NCBI GenBank assembly: GCA_024752435.1
Contig: CP103035.1
Location: 1,736,001 to 1,800,000, forward strand
Direction of reading: 5' to 3'
DNA length: 64,000 nt
Source: Allantophomopsis cytisporea
Taxonomy: Eukaryota; Ascomycota; Leotiomycetes; Phacidiales; Phacidiaceae
A program made the position numbers and the translations under genes. Below the pieces are notes generated by a model. It was not told the origin of the DNA. It did no database searches and worked only from the letters and a program-made list of their open reading frames with translations. Of this stretch, positions 1 through 10,540 are shown piece after piece (the first letter of the stretch is position 1; each line of letters opens with the position of its first letter).

Positions 1-590
1 CTCTGGCTTGTATGCAGAGATCGGGTGTCGCTCTTGGTGATCCAGTCTTAATCTGTGGCGCTGGACCAATTGGGTTGATTACTCTGCTCTGTTGCCGAGC
101 TGCTGGTGCTGAACCGATTGTCATCACTGACATCGATGAGGGGAGATTGGAATTTGCAAAGAAGATTGTGCCATCAATAATTACCCACAAGGTTGCGAGA
201 CAGTCTGCTGAAGATGCCGCAAAGTCAATTGTGGACTCCTTTGGGGGAATCGAGCCAGCAGTGGCTTTAGAGTGTACTGGAGTCGAAAGCAGTGTTTCTG
301 CAGCGATTTGGGCCGTCAAGTTTGGTGGAAAAGTTTTCGTGATTGGAGTCGGAAAGAATGAAATGACTATGCCTTTCATGAGGCTGAGTACGCGTGAGGT
401 CGATCTGCAGTTCCAGTACCGATACAGCAACACATGGCCAAGAGCCATCCGCCTCGTGCAAAGTGGTATCATAGATATGCAGAAGCTTGTTACTCATCGG
501 TTTCAGCTCGAAGATGCTGTCAAGGCGTTTGAAACGGCTGCGGATCCAAAGACTGGTGCGATCAAGGTTCAGATCAAGAGCGAGGACTAA
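1..590 (+). CDS. lad1: L-arabinitol 4-dehydrogenase, 3' part
   Basis: This is the C-terminal half of a zinc-type medium-chain dehydrogenase; the reading frame is open from base 3 and the gene begins before the window. The visible part carries the Rossmann motif GAGPIG, then the acidic end of the second strand (TDIDEGR) expected for NAD rather than NADP use, and the segment LECTGVESS followed by [12 protein letters not shown], which I recognise as conserved in fungal L-arabinitol 4-dehydrogenases. The enzyme oxidises L-arabinitol to L-xylulose in the fungal L-arabinose pathway, in the cytosol. The zinc-binding half lies off the window. Xylitol/sorbitol dehydrogenases are close relatives, but the [12 protein letters not shown] stretch fits the L-arabinitol branch better. 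No intron is visible in this part. The ATG at base 12 is internal to the protein, not a start. Confidence 0.93.
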   Translation, partial: LACMQRSGVALGDPVLICGAGPIGLITLLCCRAAGAEPIVITDIDEGRLEFAKKIVPSIITHKVARQSAEDAAKSIVDSFGGIEPAVALECTGVESSVSAAIWAVKFGGKVFVIGVGKNEMTMPFMRLSTREVDLQFQYRYSNTWPRAIRLVQSGIIDMQKLVTHRFQLEDAVKAFETAADPKTGAIKVQIKSED

Positions 591-1364
591 GAGCCACGAG
601 TTTGGAGAGTGTTCATAGATAACGTAGAGCTAGGACGTGTTGGGTATGCCGTGTTACAGGAAATCAAGTATTCGAATCCAACCATAATATATTCGGATCA
701 AGAAGTTCCACGTTGGTTCGCTGTATAATCTTAGTCTGATTGCTTACTTATCGTATGCTCCGTATCGTTTTAACGTTTACCTTCAATCTTACTTTCTACG
801 CTGTCGCGCTACACCCTCAACCCTCACCACAATTGGTACGATTGGCTTCATTCTCAACGTACACCCTCCCTGAGTGTGCTATCTTAGGTAGATAGTAATT
901 TTAGAATCGCTACTCTAGCAGCTTCTTATTCTAAGCTGCTTTGTGCTTCTAACAAATATATATAGCTGCAGAGACTGTGCTCGGCATCGAAGAACTCATT
1001 GAGATCAGTAGAATCGCCAGCGGCTTACCAGCTTTCCACCACCATTACATTCGAAGCACGTATTTACTTTGAGGTTTGGGAAATCGTCTATTATTACACT
1101 AGCCTTTCTTTTGAATCCTATACTTACCACCGCCCTTCAGGAATGGAGGCAGAAAGGCAGAAAAAGTCCCCTAGAAAACCCTTCGCTCTTAAACGAAATT
1201 CACCATTTCTTTGCCCATTCCTACGTTCTGTCTGTAACCTCTTGAAAATCTCTATCGGATCTTTACAAGAAGGATTGACCTTAGTAATTCTGCGTCACAA
1301 TATACCAAAATGAAGTATCAAGAGAGAAGTATATAAAAAGGCACGTCAATAAGTAACTGAGTAT
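591..1364. other. intergenic, convergent 3' ends
   Basis: This stretch separates the stop codons of two converging genes. It is AT-leaning with short A/T runs. A 104-codon open frame at 999-1313 shows no recognisable composition or motif and I treat it as chance. Nothing else is seen. Confidence 0.5.
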
Positions 1365-4300
1365 TTAGCTATCCCTCAAAACTCGACGCATGCTTGCCCC
1401 TGCACGACACTCTAAAGGGAAGTGAATCGGCGATCTCCAAATTTCCCTAGATGCCAACTTCCCCCCTGCTGCTTCTAGGATTGCTACAACATTGTCATCT
1501 CTATGGCATAGATTTTCATATTCTTGACGAGACCAATTCCTGTCTTCCATCATCCGTTTGGACCTCCGATCCTTAGTGTTCATTACTGCATTCAATGGCG
1601 TCTCGTGCCAAGAGACTTTGATGTCGACATCACCTTCGTGCTCCTTTCTATAACACCGATGAATAGCATTCACAGGAGCGCCATTCATACTCAGTGCCTC
1701 CACACAACGTGGCATTGCCCTCGATGCGAAGCAGTGAAGCAGCGTCTCTCCATCAGTGTTGCCTTCTTCCACCACCCTGCGCTTCTTTTCGAGATCAGGA
1801 CAGGAAAACACAAATTTCTCAAGCATCTGAACAACTTTCAGATCGACATCTTCCTTGAAGGCTGGGTCTTCATATGCCAGGAACGCAAATATACTTGATC
1901 CATCTTTAGTTGCGTTGGGAGACGTTTCGCTGGTTTCCCGCTCTTCGATATCTGCGCCCTCAGACAGGAAGTAGTCTACCAAATCCATCAAAGCAAAGTG
2001 TGCTGCTTTCAGTAGTGGTGATGCACCCAGTTTATTCCGATGACCGATGTCTGCTCCACCAGCAACTAGAAGCTGGACGCATTCGAGGCATAAATCTGAA
2101 TCTTGTGGTAGACAGTGGAGCGCGGTGTCGCCATCTTGATTTTCCGTCGTGACACTGGAGCCGGCATCAAGTAGGGCTTTTATTACTTCCATCGAAGGTA
2201 TAAGAACCGCAAGCATAAGTGGAGTATAGCTTGGAAAGTCCCAACCACGATGTGCTTTCTGAGACATAGATCCAATGGATGTTGTCAACTGCTCCAAGTG
2301 TCCCCCAAGAGTTTTTATTGCTTCGATAGTGCGGCCAAGTTCAGTTTCTTGTTTTATCCGGCTCCCTCTGAATGCTAATGTGGAAAATTGATTCCCCATT
2401 CTTGTCTGACCAACATGCTTATTACTTAGCCTGTGCAAGACCGTGAATCCTTCCTCATCGGTGTCGTTGATTTTGACTTCTTTTGATAGGGATATCAGAG
2501 TCTCAAATATGAAAGGATCATGCTGCATGGCTGCGAGATCCAGTGATGAGAGTCCTTGTGTTCTAGTTTCAGAGAGAGAATAAGCTTCTTGATTTGGGCC
2601 TCCGAATTTGTTGAGAATCCGAACACGATCGTCATAGACATACGGGTCTGAGCCATCTCGAATCAATACATCCGCACCATGTTCGACGAGTATTTTTACC
2701 GCGCTATGGCTACATGTAGCAACTGCCCAGTGTAATGGCGTTCCCGATGGTAGCCGAAAAGGATAATGCAAAAAAGGGACTTCATGTGATATCTTTGCAT
2801 TCAGATCAGCGCCGTTGTCGATCAGCTTTGATAACACATTGTTCTGGAACCCCTCGTCGAACGCAAAGATCCAATGCATACAGCTGATTCCAAAAGATGT
2901 GCATTTTATAGAAGGGTTGGCGCCACGACTTAACAACTCTATGGTAGCATCTCGTGATCCTCTGGCGCAGGCGAGGTAAAGAGGTGTCTCTCCATTCCCG
3001 GTTAGTACATCCAATTCATACCCCAAGTGCTCATCCAGGTAACGTGACAGTTCGAATTGCGTACCATAAGTTGCTAGCCAATGAATTTCAGAGTATCCAG
3101 CATCACGTGGGAGCTTACTATAGTCTACTGAAGGATCGATTGTGCAGAAGATGCTGTTGTATCCTCCAGAAGAATGAAAAGTCTCAAGAGACACATGACA
3201 GGCTGCTGAGTTCAGTTCTTCAAGCCTGGGTTTTGCTAAAGTCGAGCCACTAGCTACAGCGCTCTTGAGCCAGTCGACAAGGTGCTTTCTGACTTCTTCA
3301 GGAAGATTTAATTCGAAGAACTCGAAGGCAGCAGGGACTACTGCTTGTGCAGGCTTATAACCATTCAGGGCAGACATAAAAAGTACGTTGAGTGCCGGAT
3401 TTTCAGGCTTCACTGCTTCCGGGGGAGCGAGCGTGAAAGCAAGGTAGATGGCAAATAGGGTGTCAGCAGGTATATCCACAGGATTGTCTAAAAAACGTGA
3501 ATACAAGTCATCCACGAAGTGAGAAGGGAAGGTGGGCATCTCCCAGGACATATACTTCTCGTTGTATTGAGGCGCATCGGATACATCACTATCGACTAAG
3601 GCGTGGTTGTCCTTCGAGGTAGTTTCGATACTGTTTAATCGGGAATTAGGAAACTCAATCGATTATGCATTGGGTAATGTGACCTACGAATAAGATTTTT
3701 CTATCCTGTTCCCACCGTGAAACAGTCTCTCTAATTTTTCTGGTCTTCCATCTGCCTCTTCACAAAGTAGCTGATATATCACGTCCGGAAGGACTGAACT
3801 CAGCGCTGTCTCAACGTTGCCGGCCAAAGTAGCAAGCTCTTTCTTAGCAAGACTCTGTCTGCTGGCTTCCCCAATTTTTGGTGGAGTCTTGCCGGAATAC
3901 AGCAGCACGCTCCACATTAACAATCCAAATGAATAGTTGTCGGTTTTGGGCAACTGAGTTACTGAAAGATTCATGCCCGTCGCAACTTCTGGGGCTTGCC
4001 ATCCAGGGGTTCCAAACAGTCGTGTTGCTGACTTAGAAGATGCTGCCTCCTCAATCGACAGCCCAAAGTCCGCTATTTTCGCTACCATATATCCTTCTTC
4101 ATCAAATATTAAAACATTCTCTGGTTTGAGGTCGCCATGAATAAGTCTGCATTCGTGCAAAGCATCTAGACCTGCCGCAATGTTGCGGCAGAATCGGTAT
4201 TTCAAGGAAAATGAAGCAGCATCTCCATTTTTTGCAAGATATGCTGCAAGGTCGCAAGAAGCTAGTTCCATCACAAGATTGAGCGGAGAATGGAAACTAT

Positions 4301-4802
4301 AAGAGTTGAAAGACCAGGCGAATAGTCGGGCAATATTGGGATGTGTGCGAATTCTCGCGTTCGTTAGAGCCAGAATCTCAAGATAAACGTGGTGCAGATT
4401 TTCTCGGACCTCTTGAGATGCCCAATTGAGTTTCAGATTGGGATCTAGAGCCACCATAGGCTGTTTTGTAGCAATCTGCCTTGTGGAGAAGTGTTCAAAT
4501 TCCGGCCAGGCCATTGTTTGTTCATGAACGACGAATTGACTGCCTTTCCCTAAATATTTTCTGACGCCAATCAGGACCACAGGTCCTGGCAGACCACTCC
4601 TTTGTAAGACTTCCACCAAAATTTCTAGTGTTGTCTTCTGGCCAGCAGATGACGCATATCCTTCCAAGCTGCCTCCAATGGATGAAGTCGTTTCATCTAC
4701 CTCTTGTCGGGCGCGCGAAGGGCGTATGCTCATCGACCCAATAGCAGATGTCACATATTCCGAGGTGGAACTGTGTATCGGCGTGATTATCTCGCGAGTC
4801 AT
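1365..4802 (-). CDS. protein kinase fused to ankyrin repeats
   Basis: Two exons (4802-3688 and 3630-1365) joined across a 57-nt intron (donor GTAGGT, CTAAT branch, ACAG) give one frame of 1126 residues; read without splicing they look like two genes. Residues 75-360 are a kinase that keeps the residues needed for catalysis: a glycine loop LGKGSQFVV (84-92), lysine near 113, catalytic loop IHGDLKPEN (D224, N229), ADFG at 244-247 and an APE at 270-272. About residues 550-1070 contain repeated ankyrin units (GETPLYLACARG, GTPLHWAVA, YTPLMLAVL, ASPLLKAAH, ETLLHCFAS), roughly eight to nine copies, some degenerate. The N-terminal 70 residues are Ser/Thr-rich. No NB-ARC/NACHT ATPase is present. A role in sensing and signalling, with the repeats as the recognition surface, is inferred from architecture and from the divergent caspase-like neighbour 315 bp away. 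Confidence 0.8.
3631..3687 (-). other. 57-nt intron joining kinase and ankyrin halves
   Basis: The kinase frame meets an in-frame stop only inside this interval. On the minus strand it opens with GTAGGT, has CTAAT about 20 nt before the end, and closes with ACAG. Removing it joins codons TC|T (Ser) and leaves 26 new open codons leading into the ankyrin frame. Retention would give a stand-alone kinase ending shortly after position 3684. Confidence 0.8.
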
Positions 4803-5117
4803 ACCGGAACATACGTATCGAAAGGTATAGAGAGTGACGTTCGCTGATGAGATTTACTTTGTGAGCTAAATACCAGGTAAGTCTAAATCACAGAACTGGC
4901 CCGGTCTTCTGAAACAAGCAAGGGTTCTTACACCAGATGATGTGGTTGGATGACTGAGAAGGAGTTTGTGATAAGGCTGTGAGCCTTATGCTTTACGTCG
5001 TTTCGCCAGCCCAACAGGTTGTACAACCTAGCTATCGCTATGCGCCCTTCAATACTCGTTGCCTCTTTTACCCAGCTACCCAAGAAATCCACACTCTAAT
5101 TACTTCCAATCCTTATC
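4803..5117. promoter_or_regulatory. shared divergent promoter region
   Basis: These 315 bases lie between the start codons of the kinase-ankyrin gene (minus) and the caspase-pseudokinase gene (plus), so both promoters must lie here or overlap the neighbouring gene. I see no strong TATA element. Pyrimidine-rich sequence precedes the plus-strand ATG. Co-regulation of the pair is an inference from this layout. Confidence 0.5.
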
Positions 5118-7402
5118 ATGGCCACTGATCTAAGTGGAAACGATTCGGTCGACAAGTGCGTTGATCACCTCAATCAACAATTGAACCTATCTATCCGACC
5201 GGGAACTTACGCTTGCATCAAAGTGCTTCTTCTTTATTGGCAAGAAGGCCACGAAGATTTCAAAAATGAAAGCCATGAGCTGGGCTGTATGTTTCAGGAT
5301 ACATTCAACTACCCTGTCGCCAAATACGCAATTCCATCGTTGCAAAGTTATCTCTGCCTAAACCACTTCGTGACCCAAACTCTTCTTAACATGGCTCAAA
5401 CTGCTGAGGCAAAAAAGGGGGCTTCTTTGCTTATCATCCACTACGGTGGACACGGTGATAAAAATGATTATAAGCATGAAAAAGAAGAGAAAAGATCTGT
5501 TTGGGCAGCGTAGGCCCCAAGAACTATTTCGGGTGCAAGATAAGAAGCTAACATATGCATAGACATAGTACAGGTGGCCCAACTCTCGAGTGGTTTCGAA
5601 TTCAAGACCTCTTTAAATCTGCGGACTCGGATGTTCTACTTTTGTTGGACTGCTGCTACGCGGCACAAGCTGGGCGCGCAAGAGAAAATCGCCACAGAAA
5701 TTTTGAACTTCTAGCTGCGGCAGCTATGGGAGTAGAGACGCCTATGCCGGGACCGAAGTCGTTCACTATCGCGATGAAAAGGGAAATGGTCAACCTGCTG
5801 AAAGACGAAGGTTACGTGACCATAACAGCTCTCCATCGGCGATTGGTAGATCGCAAGGCTAAACTTCACGCAACGCCCTTCTACATGACCTTCACACCTA
5901 AACAAAAGACAATACGTCTCGATCGTTTCGTTTCAGAATCTCCACCATCTACCGTCAAAAGTGACGTTGTCGGAGGACCATGCTTACAACTCCTCATTCA
6001 GACCAATGAGCCCTTCAATAGCTCCACATTGGATGAGATTTGTCGCTGGCTTTGTGAAAATGTTCCTACGACCGTCACCACAGTACAGGTCAAGAAGGTT
6101 ATTCAAACCACAACTCACATCCATAATCTCGTCAAGGACCTCGGCCAAAATGACCAACCTCTGACTAGAGGACCTCTGACTAGAGGGCTTAATATACCAG
6201 CAATCGAAGAACTCTTGACATTATGGGAAAATAGCAAGGCTATTGTGGACGAACTTCTTATCCAAGAAAGGGCTCCTACAGCTGGAATTATAAGTACTGT
6301 TTGGCCGAGAGTTCAAAGGATTCTGACACAGTTGGAAGTAGAAAATACTGCCTTTGTCACCACTTTAGAACAAGCCATTCTCAATTCATCCCTGTTTTCA
6401 GATGATAACGTTCTGGAAGAAGCAATTCAAAGTCCTACAGCCGAGGCACTAGGGATAGTAGACCAGCTACGACTAAGACGAATAGTGTGTTCAACGAGCT
6501 TCTCCACTACCGAATTGGATAATTTTCAAAATGGGCCGGCAGAAAGTGTTCCATTTCTGCAGGAATATAAGACTTATGGCCCGTATTTCAATCCTAAAGA
6601 TATTCCAGAGTTGACAGCGCGAGTCCAACATCTGGCAGAGCTTCTCCGAGCACCCAAGAGCCCAGAATTTCGATCATTGAAATGTCGGCACTGGTACCAC
6701 AAGCCGACTGAAGATCAGTATGTTCTCGAATTCGAAATCCCGCCTCTATATGAAGCAAAAGCGGAGGGCTATCAGACACTGCAGTCACTCATCCAAAAGA
6801 CACGGGGAGCTTCACGGCCATCTTTGAATGACAGATTTAAGATGGCTTCTCTACTAGCAATCGCAGTACAGAAATGGCATTCTGTAGGTTGGGTACATCA
6901 GGGAATCAGCAGCCCAAATATTCTTTTTCTTCTATTAAAGGACGGCTCCGGAACTGATTACTCGAGTCCTTTTCTTCAAGGATTCGAATTCGCACGTCCA
7001 GATTCCGATCCTTCGATAGGACGTCCAACAGACGATATTGCATTTAGAGTCTATCAACACCCTGACAGACAAGGCAATTCACGAAGAGGCCACCGCAAGA
7101 TTCACGACATTTATTCTCTAGGCGTTGTATTACTTGAGATGGGTCTCTGGCAATCTGCCAGTGAAATTGCGGTTGCGGGGAAGAAACCATCCATCTCAGG
7201 AGCCTCAATACAGAAGAGTTTGCTAAAAGCCACGAACGATCGGCTAAGTCATTATGCGGGAACTTCATACAAGACAGCAGTGGAGGCATGTCTCACTTCA
7301 AATTTTGATATTGTGTTGGATAATGAGAACGAGTCTCAATTGGCACGATTGTTTCAGGAAAAGGTAATTCTTGCTCTAGCTAAGGGAATCACAATTCAAT
7401 AA
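5118..7402 (+). CDS. caspase-like protease fused to pseudokinase
   Basis: Two exons (5118-5509 and 5563-7402) joined over a 53-nt intron (donor GTAGGC, branch GCTAAC, acceptor CATAG) give 743 residues. Residues about 35-245 have the caspase-like fold signature: the histidine motif HYGGHGD (H112) and the cysteine motif LLLLDCCYA (C162), i.e. a complete His/Cys dyad as in metacaspase-type peptidases. The C-terminal 240 residues are kinase-like but degenerate: the catalytic loop reads VHQGISSPNIL (no HRD aspartate, near 575-585), DFG is replaced by GFEFARP (near 604), while HDIYSLGVVLLEMGLW resembles the helix after the activation segment. This pseudokinase type is, to my knowledge, common at the C-termini of fungal proteins linked to incompatibility and cell death. 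The middle (250-470) is helical and unrecognised. Its stop lies only 30 bp from that of the converging fragment. Confidence 0.8.
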
Positions 7403-7431
7403 ACCAAACCAGAAACACATAATACCAATTT

Positions 7432-7972
7432 TCAATCTTCAAATTCGAGTTCACTCTCTTGGAAAGTCCGACCATTCTCGACTCTTGACCCATCTTCAAA
7501 GCTCAAGGTATATGTTCGAGCAGCCGGCACGCTGGCGATGAGATATGGTCCTTGGAGTGCTCGACTGTTTCCAGCTGAGGCGTAGACTCTATCTCCAACA
7601 CGGAACTTGTTGCCCTGGATACTCAGTTAGTTCATAAGATAGACAGCTGAGCAGTGAGTTGTACAGCATCGTTTCTGCGAATTCGTGGACGCCCTTCCCA
7701 GCTTTGCGTATCTTCTTGAACTTCAGAAGGCTATGAATTGGATATATTAATCAGTCGATTTTTAAGCGTATTTTGGGACTAACTTCAATTATGTCTTCAA
7801 GGGCCGAATTCTCTTTAACGTCCGATTCCAACCCTTTCTCCATTTTTCGAACCGCAGTGAGTATACGTGTCTTGGATGATTCTGGTGACTGTGCTCTCGA
7901 TTGGTAAACAATAAGCTTCTTAGTCCTCACAGGATTAGACTTGTGTTTGACTTCCGGGCGCAGTACTCCCAA
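7432..7972 (-). pseudogene. 5'-truncated fragment with SH3-like C-terminal module
   Basis: Three joined segments on the minus strand (from about 7972 to 7784, 7730-7665, 7614-7432) form an open frame of about 145 residues through introns of 53 nt (GTTAGT...CTGAT...CATAG) and 50 nt (GTACAA...CTAAC...CCAG). The last 60 residues begin with KFRVGDRVYASAG, continue with GPYLIASVP and YTLSFEDG, and end in an acidic tail; this looks like a small beta-barrel (SH3/KOW-like) module that I remember at the C-termini of larger fungal signalling proteins. The upstream part contains KLIVYQSRAQSPESSKTR. No ATG opens this frame and a TAA lies directly upstream, so either a further 5' exon is unrecognised or this is the remnant of a longer gene. 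The splice sites look intact. Confidence 0.5.
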
Positions 7973-8091
7973 TTATACAGTAGCCCATTCGGGATACGAA
8001 AAGTAAGGCGATAGAGATACCGACACGTGTAATTGCTGTAATGGCCAGGCAACCTTTAGGTGTGGCTATCAGCGAACTGGGATGTATGCAT

Positions 8092-8107
8092 GTAAGGCAA
8101 GCCTTAC
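8092..8107. repeat. short inverted repeat in promoter
   Basis: GTAAGGC and GCCTTAC are perfect 7-base arms separated by AA, about 155 bp before the start codon of the DUF6594 gene. It could bind a dimeric regulator; that is speculation. Confidence 0.4.
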
Positions 8108-8132
8108 TCCGCATGCCTTATGCCTCGTTCGC

Positions 8133-8139
8133 TATAAAT
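8133..8139 (+). promoter_or_regulatory. TATA-like element upstream of DUF6594 gene
   Basis: TATAAAT lies 122 bases before the ATG at 8261, a plausible distance for a fungal core promoter. Only the match to consensus supports it. Confidence 0.35.
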
Positions 8140-8260
8140 TAGCCTAAAGCTCGTCAGGGAGCTTTCAACTTGATTCCGGAGGTACAGACATTTTCGAGCC
8201 TGTCTGGAAATTATCTTTGTAACGCAAATACTTTATTTTGAAGCAGTGAGCAGATGTACA

Positions 8261-9358
8261 ATGGCAACTACAATCCCCGATCACCATTCCCAATGTACTT
8301 CTTCCCTAAGGAAACATCCAAGTCCCTAAAGCTAACCGGTACTAGTAGAGGCATTTCGTCCTGGCTATCCGAGATACGCCGCTCTCTTAAGTATCCATCC
8401 CGCATTCCACAACTTCCGCCGCTTCACCAGTATACGAATGCGTCTCCTCCTCTTAGCACAAAATGAAGTCTCTGTCCTCGAAAGAAAACTCAACGATATT
8501 GACGCCAAAGAAGACCGCGAATTATTTCTTGGCTGCCATCAGCGAGATAGAAATCCTGCTCGTGCACAAGTCCTTGAGCAGTTGAAGGTGTCTTTAGCTA
8601 AATACGGTATCTAAAACCTTGAAGAATTTTCATTAAGTTTAGCTCCTAAGAAAACTTTGACGGTTAGACACGATGCTTGAAGAAAGCCGTAGGATACTTT
8701 CCCTTCCAGACGCTACTGAGAGAGATATAGAGAGTCTACGAAACTGGGTTGACGGGACATCATGCCTTGCACGACAGGAAACTAATTATCTTGATAATCA
8801 AAAAGATATTATGAATCTCACTAGACCGGGAGATAATGCTATTACTTGTATAGAATCTCTAGTAGAGGATTCCATCTTTTGGTTTGGCATGTGCTTTCAT
8901 AGAGTAAGTGCTCCAATAGTCGTATCCCATCCTATCAGACTATGAATAGTACATATTTAATTGCAACATCAGTGGTTTCCCTCAGTTACAATTCGACGTC
9001 GAAAGACAAACACTCAAGACGATCATATTCTTCTTCTAGGGCCAAAATGGCGACGAGGTTGCCGTGCTATAACCACGTGGCTAGCTATAGTCATCTTGTT
9101 GCTTCCAGTCATGATACTTGATAATGTCTCGAGTGCTATAGCTCGATTGGTAACCATCATTTTCTCAGCAGGATTTCTCCTTTCTGCTGTATCGCTTTTG
9201 ACGAATGCTCGGACGCTTGATATTTTCATCACGGGTGCGAGGTGAGTATTAATAAGAAGACTTTGACTTAGGAGGCTGAATCGGTGTACAGTTATATTGC
9301 CGTGCTGGTTGTCTTTATCTCTGTAGGAAACGGAGTCGCATCAAGTAAGCAATGTTAG
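8261..9358 (+). CDS. DUF6594 family membrane protein
   Basis: Five exons (8261-8294, 8346-8606, 8668-8903, 8973-9241, 9292-9358) joined over introns of 51, 61, 69 and 50 nt give 288 residues with no internal stop. No single exon encodes more than about 90 residues, so the gene is easily overlooked. The family pattern is clear: FRPGYPRYAALLS then FRRFTSIRMRLLLL at the N-terminus, ELFLGCHQRDRNPAR, SRRILSLPDATERDIESL, WVDGTSCLAR, and a C-terminal block of three hydrophobic helices with LLTNARTLDIF between the second and third. In this fungus-specific family the helices are probably membrane-inserted; the biochemical function is not known to me. The start ATG was chosen because the alternative ATG 7 bases upstream is in a frame that cannot be spliced to exon 2. 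The caspase-pseudokinase gene lies about 860 bp upstream. Confidence 0.82.
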
Positions 9359-10177
9359 AGTGTGCGATTTTAAATACGAGATAAATGTTCTCGAAGAGAG
9401 TCTTAGTAGCATTATAATTGTTTTGAAAGGATCAGGTTATCTTTTATCGCTACCTAGCAGGAGCCATTACTATGTTCACTGTCACTCTAAAAAATCTGAT
9501 TTGTTCCCATATTATTTTATTAGGGTATTTAGTCTAAGTTATAGTGCTCGCCTCTCTAGGTTTAGCACCCGCCCAAATAAGTAATAAAAACACTGTTTTT
9601 ATAGTCCTACTACTTTTCTTTATTCTGCTCCTTTAACTTTCACTACTTTCTTACATAATATTATCTGACTAGATTTATCACTAACCTATATTCGCTATCA
9701 TAGTGGTATTAAACACTTAGTATACTTTGAACCAAATTTATTACAACGCCGAGCTTTTACTCAAAAGTATTTGCAGATTCTAAGGGGGACCCCATTTCGG
9801 ATGCCCGCTGAGGAAGAAACTAGATCTAACTGTTCGTTGTGCCTTGATCATGGGAAGGCGACGGAGAAGGACAGAGTTGACAACTTACAGTGACATTCAA
9901 TATCTTGTAGGAAGAGCTCTACAATGTTGAATTAGATCTACTAACCTTATGTAACCTTATTCGTTAGCCCGTTTTCGTAGATGGGCGCCTTGATGTGCAT
10001 TAAATAGTGCGGAAAGCCACATATTTGGCAGTTGCAAGTACTAAGGGAATGTAACTTATATAAAGTAATGTGTGATAAATATTAAAGGAAATTCATTATA
10101 TATAATACATATGCCGTGGTATCCTATCTACGCAACCCTCTTCCCCAGCGGGTCCTCCGCTCTCGTTCGGACTGGGC
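9359..10177. other. AT-rich stretch, no gene seen
   Basis: The first ~400 bases are strongly AT-rich with many TA dinucleotides, the look of old repeat DNA degraded by repeat-induced point mutation (an inference). A 74-codon open frame at 9360-9584 is of the same composition and not credible. The rest carries no recognisable feature. Confidence 0.4.
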
Positions 10178-10540
10178 CTAGTAACTTGTATTATAATTCT
10201 GCCTACGGAGTCTGAGGGTCTGATCTCGGAAGCCTCGTACCATGGAATAGATTCCGAAGCTACACATGAAACCCACAATCACACCTGTTCATCATTAGAA
10301 TCTTTTTCCACGTGATAAGGGCAATGACTGGTTGTGGCTGTGAAAGGAACGATTAAACTCACCTAATGGGTAGACTTCCACCGGGATAGTCTTGAACCAT
10401 GCACGGAGTTTTGACGGCGATTGATGCTGCTTAGGTGGTCAGTTGCACTGTTACATATGGATGTTGCGGCGAGGACATACTGAGGCGGCGAACATGCGTT
10501 GCGATGGACGCATTTGGAGTGCGTATGTAGGGCGAACCAT
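10178..10540 (-). CDS. B12D/MLRQ-type NADH-ubiquinone oxidoreductase subunit
   Basis: Three exons (10540-10481, 10426-10363, 10284-10178) joined over introns of 54 nt (GTATGT...CTGAC...GCAG) and 78 nt (GTGAGT...CTAAT...ACAG) give 76 residues. The N-terminus is basic and free of acids (MVRPTYALQMRPSQR), as expected for a mitochondrial signal. The core KLRAWFKTIPVEVYPL followed by a single hydrophobic helix and then an Arg-rich tail ending ...LRLRRQ matches the B12D / complex I MLRQ (NDUFA4-like) pattern I know from other ascomycetes. The protein would sit in the mitochondrial inner membrane as a single-pass accessory respiratory-chain subunit. An alternative acceptor three bases upstream would add one glutamine. 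Each exon is under 110 nt, so plain open-frame searches miss this gene. Confidence 0.78.

Noticed and set aside
3684..4802. Stand-alone kinase gene separate from the ankyrin gene
   Set aside because: A canonical 57-nt intron joins the two frames with correct phase and no stop, and the ankyrin frame has no convincing promoter of its own.
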